Assembly: GCF_038003045.1 (NCBI RefSeq)
Contig: NZ_JBBOOK010000001.1
Coordinates: 930,001-994,000, forward strand
Length of the DNA stretch: 64,000 bases
Reading direction: 5' to 3'
DNA from: Sporosarcina sp. FSL W7-1349
GTDB taxonomy: Bacteria; Bacillota; Bacilli; Bacillales_A; Planococcaceae
The position numbers and the translations under genes are program-made. Positions 62,698 through 64,000 of this stretch are shown here, one piece after another; within the stretch, counting starts at the first letter, position 1, and the number at the start of each line of letters is the position of its first letter. Below the pieces are notes generated by a model, which was not told the origin of the DNA, did no database searches, and worked only from the letters and a program-made list of their open reading frames with translations.

Positions 62698-62863
62698 CCT
62701 ATCCAATTCCCTTCTCTAATTCATTGCCACCGCTAATTTCTTCCTGTTCTTTGCTGTCAAATCACTGGTGGTGTCTTGTCCATTATACTAGACTTGTAAA
62801 AGTTACGCGATAATTCAATACTGCCTTACACTTTCGATAAAACCTTGACGCCTCGGCTGTCTG

Positions 62864-62894
62864 CGTATACATCCACCGTCGTGCGAGCATAGTA
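62864..62894 (+). promoter_or_regulatory. possible sporulation (sigma-G-like) promoter
   Basis: GTATA (62864-62868) and CATAGTA (62888-62894), 19 bases apart, about 20 bases before the Asn-rich protein gene. Spacing is one or two bases longer than usual for sigma-G. Confidence 0.3.
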
Positions 62895-62915
62895 CGCTGT
62901 AGGAGGTGACCGACG

Positions 62916-63092
62916 ATGAATAAGAATAATAAAAAGACGATGAACGAGAGAACGCACAATCCCCATCACGTCTACAAAGACAATCGCAACAGCAACAGCA
63001 ATACGAATAACCAGTATGAAAACCGGAGTCAAGAGTTCGCAGCGGACTTTGGTGACAACAGCAGGAATGCTAAAACGCGAGATCACGAATGA
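62916..63092 (+). CDS. 58-residue Asn-rich hydrophilic protein, possible spore protein
   Basis: ATG at 62916 with AGGAGGTG 7 bases upstream. The product is strongly hydrophilic, rich in Asn, Lys, Arg and His, without hydrophobic segment. Q-E-F-A-A-D-F recalls the T-E-F-A-S-E protease site of gamma-type small acid-soluble spore proteins, and the composition fits, but the full sequence is not a clear match. The start signal leaves little doubt that it is a gene. Confidence 0.7.
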   Translation: MNKNNKKTMNERTHNPHHVYKDNRNSNSNTNNQYENRSQEFAADFGDNSRNAKTRDHE

Positions 63093-63380
63093 GGGATTAG
63101 GAAAATGCCAGGGGCCATTTTATTTTGGTCTCTGGTATTGTTTTGTAATGACGCTTGTAGTGGTGACTGTCACCTTTACTATCACCTTTGCTACACAGAC
63201 CACTTGATAAAATAGTCCATTCCCGAATAAACTTAAAGTATAGTGTAGACAAATCAGTGGAATCAGCCAAAATATGATATAATTCTTACTGAAAATGAAT
63301 TTGTACCGACAGCAGCCATTCGCCATGGAATGGTTTCTTTTTATTTCCAATACGGACTATTTCACTTGAAAGGACACACT

Positions 63381-64000
63381 ATGCTAAAACAATTTTTCTC
63401 CTATTACAAACCGCACCGCAGATTGTTCATCATCGACTTTTCGAGTGCGGTGTTCGTCGCTTTGCTGGAGCTCGTCTTTCCGGTGGCCGTCCAATGGTTC
63501 ATCGACAGCCTGCTCCCTTCCGGTGATTGGGGACGAATCACGACGGTCAGCGTTCTTTTGCTCTTTATATACATATTGAGCACGTTTCTGCAATTCATCG
63601 TCAACTATCTTGGCCATAAGCTCGGCATCAATATCGAAACGGATATGCGCCGGGAACTGTTCGAACATGTCCAGCGGCAGTCGTTCCGGTTTTTCGACAA
63701 TACGAAGACCGGCCATATTATGACCCGCATCACAACCGATCTGTTCGATATCGGTGAATTTGCGCATCACGGGCCGGAAGATGCCTTCATCGCCATCATG
63801 ACCATCGTCGGCGCCTTCGGACTCATGTATTCCATCAATCCGGAGCTGGCGCTCATCACACTTGTCATGGTGCCCGTTCTAATTGTAATTATCACGTACT
63901 GCAATAAGAAGATGAACGCCGCCTGGCATAATATGTACGGCAAAATCGCCGAAGTAAACGGACGCGTGGAAGATTCGGTCTCCGGGTCCCGCGTCGTGAA
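63381..64000 (+). CDS. ABC exporter (MsbA/BmrA-like), 5' part
   Basis: The frame opens at ATG 63381 (AAAGG upstream) and runs off the right edge after 206 codons. M-L-K-Q-F-F-S-Y-Y-K-P-H-R starts a type I exporter membrane domain with at least three helices and the F-D-N-T-K-T-G-H-I-M-T-R-I-T-T-D coupling motif near residue 108. The nucleotide-binding domain is outside the window. Substrate unknown. Confidence 0.9.
   Translation, partial: MLKQFFSYYKPHRRLFIIDFSSAVFVALLELVFPVAVQWFIDSLLPSGDWGRITTVSVLLLFIYILSTFLQFIVNYLGHKLGINIETDMRRELFEHVQRQSFRFFDNTKTGHIMTRITTDLFDIGEFAHHGPEDAFIAIMTIVGAFGLMYSINPELALITLVMVPVLIVIITYCNKKMNAAWHNMYGKIAEVNGRVEDSVSGSRVV

Overview
The window looks like a chromosome segment of an endospore-forming, low-to-moderate GC Gram-positive of the order Bacillales, most like the Planococcaceae (Sporosarcina or Lysinibacillus type). 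This rests on strong AGGAGG ribosome binding sites, many TTG and GTG starts, a cotH/cotG-like spore-coat pair, YkuS, YfkAB and YusW-type genes, and a Bacillus-style type VII secretion (Ess/Yuk) operon. It is an assignment by gene content; no rRNA or tRNA gene lies in the window.

Layout. 1-3.4 kb: a partial gene, an alpha/beta hydrolase, an erythromycin-esterase-family enzyme, and a DUF1648 membrane protein next to a lipoprotein. 3.7-6.1 kb: an AraC-type regulator, then an IS150-like IS3 element inserted exactly in the loop of a terminator hairpin. 6.2-9.4 kb: an ectoine-type (Ehu) ABC importer. 9.7-11.7 kb: a tyrosine phosphatase and membrane proteins. 11.8-13.9 kb: an IS200/IS605 element (TnpA plus TnpB) that has broken a VOC/glyoxalase-family gene. 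14.1-16.3 kb: a PepSY protein, the divergent repair genes msrA and an isoaspartyl-methyltransferase-like gene, and a KGG stress protein broken by one stop codon.

16.8-29.0 kb is a complete type VII secretion operon (esxA, esaB, essB, essC, esaA, essA). It ends in an effector module: two small helical partners, an LXG-type effector, and a 55-residue membrane protein that could be its immunity factor. 29.4-32.4 kb holds a flavin-dependent oxidoreductase, a decayed MFS transporter and ykuS. 32.5-34.6 kb is a divergent spore-coat pair: a CotG-like Arg/Ser/Thr repeat protein and the CotH kinase. It is flanked by ykuS and a decayed second copy of the ykuS 3' end with its terminator. A truncated chemoreceptor follows.

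36.4-40.3 kb is a Fur-regulated iron/heme uptake operon (binding protein, permease, ATPase, ankyrin protein, IsdG-like monooxygenase). 40.4-47.2 kb: a YusW-like lipoprotein, radical SAM YfkAB, a frameshifted MHYT-GGDEF-EAL protein, a predicted GTPase and a DoxX protein. 48-51.7 kb is an ECF sigma factor co-transcribed with an ABC-2 exporter. 52.6-57.2 kb: a Fic protein with an overlapping small gene, a TIGR01777 epimerase, a DUF3237 protein and a large divergent catalase. 57.3-62 kb is a two-gene cassette, a giant coiled-coil SF1 helicase plus a winged-helix-like protein, bracketed by copies of a dispersed palindromic repeat. The window ends with a DinB-like protein, an Asn-rich 58-residue protein and the start of an ABC exporter.

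Two themes stand out. Gene decay is frequent: five broken or truncated genes plus a fragmentary duplicate. A GGTGCCTGGCACC-type dispersed repeat recurs at gene ends and in one place supplies the last codons of a protein. The best candidates for new biology are the helicase cassette, the LXG effector with its putative immunity protein, and the CotG-like/CotH module.
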